Origin: an uncultured Eubacteriales bacterium
GTDB taxonomy: Bacteria > Bacillota > Clostridia > Peptostreptococcales > Anaerovoracaceae
DNA: 7,262 nucleotides
NCBI GenBank assembly: GCA_902803185.1
Contig: CADCOV010000201.1
Span: 1-7,262 of the forward strand
Reading direction: 5' to 3'
The notes under the pieces are model-generated. The model saw only the letters and a list, made by a program, of their open reading frames with translations, was not told where the DNA came from and did no database searches. Within the stretch, counting starts at the first letter, position 1, and every line of letters begins with the position of its first letter. The position numbers and the translations under genes were made by a program. This document shows positions 6,848-7,262 of this stretch, one piece after another.

Positions 6848-6876
6848 TTGAAACCGGCGGGGATCTATACTATAAT
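6848..6876 (+). promoter_or_regulatory. Sigma-70 type promoter for the acyltransferase gene
   Basis: TTGAAA (6848-6853) and a perfect TATAAT (6871-6876) are separated by 17 nt. Transcription would begin near 6883, giving a 5' leader of under 20 nt that holds AAGGAG (6887-6892) 7 nt before ATG 6900. This is the clearest promoter in the window and looks suited to steady, housekeeping-type expression. Confidence 0.88.
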
Positions 6877-6899
6877 GGGATAAGATAAGGAGTTGGATC

Positions 6900-7262
6900 A
6901 TGAGTCAGGATTTTACACGATTTGATATGAAGCGTCCGCCGGTCAGCACCCGGTGGTTTTTGCGCCCCCTGACCTGGGCATTGAGCGCACCGGATGTGCT
7001 GCTCCACGGCACGAAGATCAAGAAGACCGGAATGGAGGGCATCAAGCCGCCGTACGTGCTGCTCTGCAACCACAACGCCTTCATGGACTTCAAGGTCGCG
7101 ACCATGGCCATGTTCCCGCACCGGGCGAACTACGTCGTCGCCATCGACGGCTTCATTGGCAGAGAGGAACTGCTCCGGCAGGTGGGCTGCCTCTGCAAGC
7201 GGAAGTTCACAAGCGACACCACACTGATCCGCCAGCTGGCCCGGGTGATCCAAAACGGCGAC
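6900..7262 (+). CDS. PlsC-like lysophospholipid acyltransferase, 3' end outside window
   Basis: The first 121 codons are present and the frame is open to the window edge. Residues 57-63 read NHNAFMD and give the H-x4-D catalytic motif (H58, D63) of the glycerolipid acyltransferases that pass an acyl chain to lysophosphatidic acid or a related acceptor at the membrane. The segment 'CLCKRKF' (about 104-110) fits the second, acceptor-binding block of the family. The later glycerophosphate and proline blocks lie beyond the window. The N-terminal region has hydrophobic stretches (WFLRPLTWAL) consistent with membrane association. The gene has its own strong promoter, diverges from the PBP4B gene, and is probably functionally separate from it except for a shared envelope theme. 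The exact acceptor cannot be told from this fragment. Confidence 0.87.
   Translation, partial: MSQDFTRFDMKRPPVSTRWFLRPLTWALSAPDVLLHGTKIKKTGMEGIKPPYVLLCNHNAFMDFKVATMAMFPHRANYVVAIDGFIGREELLRQVGCLCKRKFTSDTTLIRQLARVIQNGD

Noticed and set aside
6779..6901. N-terminal extension of the PBP4B gene from ATG 6901
   Set aside because: It would bury the lipoprotein signal peptide and run through the promoter region. ATG 6778 has a near-perfect RBS.
1..7262. CRISPR arrays, tRNA/rRNA genes, insertion sequences or a cobalamin riboswitch
   Set aside because: I saw no regularly spaced repeats, transposase-like frames, terminal inverted repeats or recognisable structured RNA. Intergenic gaps are at most about 120 bp and are accounted for by terminators and promoters.

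Overview
The window is GC-rich, densely coded bacterial DNA with strong AAGGAG/AGGAGG ribosome binding sites, one TTG start and a textbook sigma-70 type promoter. The protein families (a clostridial-type CbiL, a class II UvrA, a small Firmicutes-type hypothetical protein and a PBP4B-like lipoprotein) suggest a high-GC member of the Bacillota, probably class Clostridia. A GC-rich actinobacterial lineage such as Coriobacteriia cannot be excluded from sequence alone.

Region 1 (about 1-4740, plus strand) reads as one tightly packed transcription unit of four genes. They are a GyrI-like small-molecule-binding protein, an unusual fusion of an uncharacterised Cys-rich domain to a cobalt-precorrin-2/cobalt-factor II C20-methyltransferase (CbiL/CobI), a class II UvrA (UvrA2) ATPase of 833 residues, and a 145-residue hypothetical protein. 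Gaps are 8, 48 and 14 bp, with no convincing internal promoter. The unit ends in a hairpin terminator.

Region 2 (4741-4855) is a short convergent intergenic stretch with two adjacent rho-independent hairpins, each flanked by A/T tracts. It separates the plus-strand unit from the minus-strand gene.

Region 3 (4856-6778, minus strand) is a single gene for a secreted lipoprotein of the PBP4B/YfeW serine beta-lactamase-like family, with an extra N-terminal beta-rich region and a helical C-terminal tail.

Region 4 (6779-7262) is a divergent promoter region followed by the 5' part of a PlsC-like acyltransferase gene that runs off the right edge.

The most interesting element is the first unit. GyrI-like proteins bind, and in some cases hydrolyse, DNA-damaging small molecules, and class II UvrA proteins include self-resistance factors against DNA-binding drugs. 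Their co-location suggests a genotoxin detoxification plus lesion-handling module. A single corrin-ring methyltransferase, fused to an unknown Cys-rich domain and without other visible cobalamin genes, sits between them. This functional reading is inference; the gene order and domain composition are directly visible.
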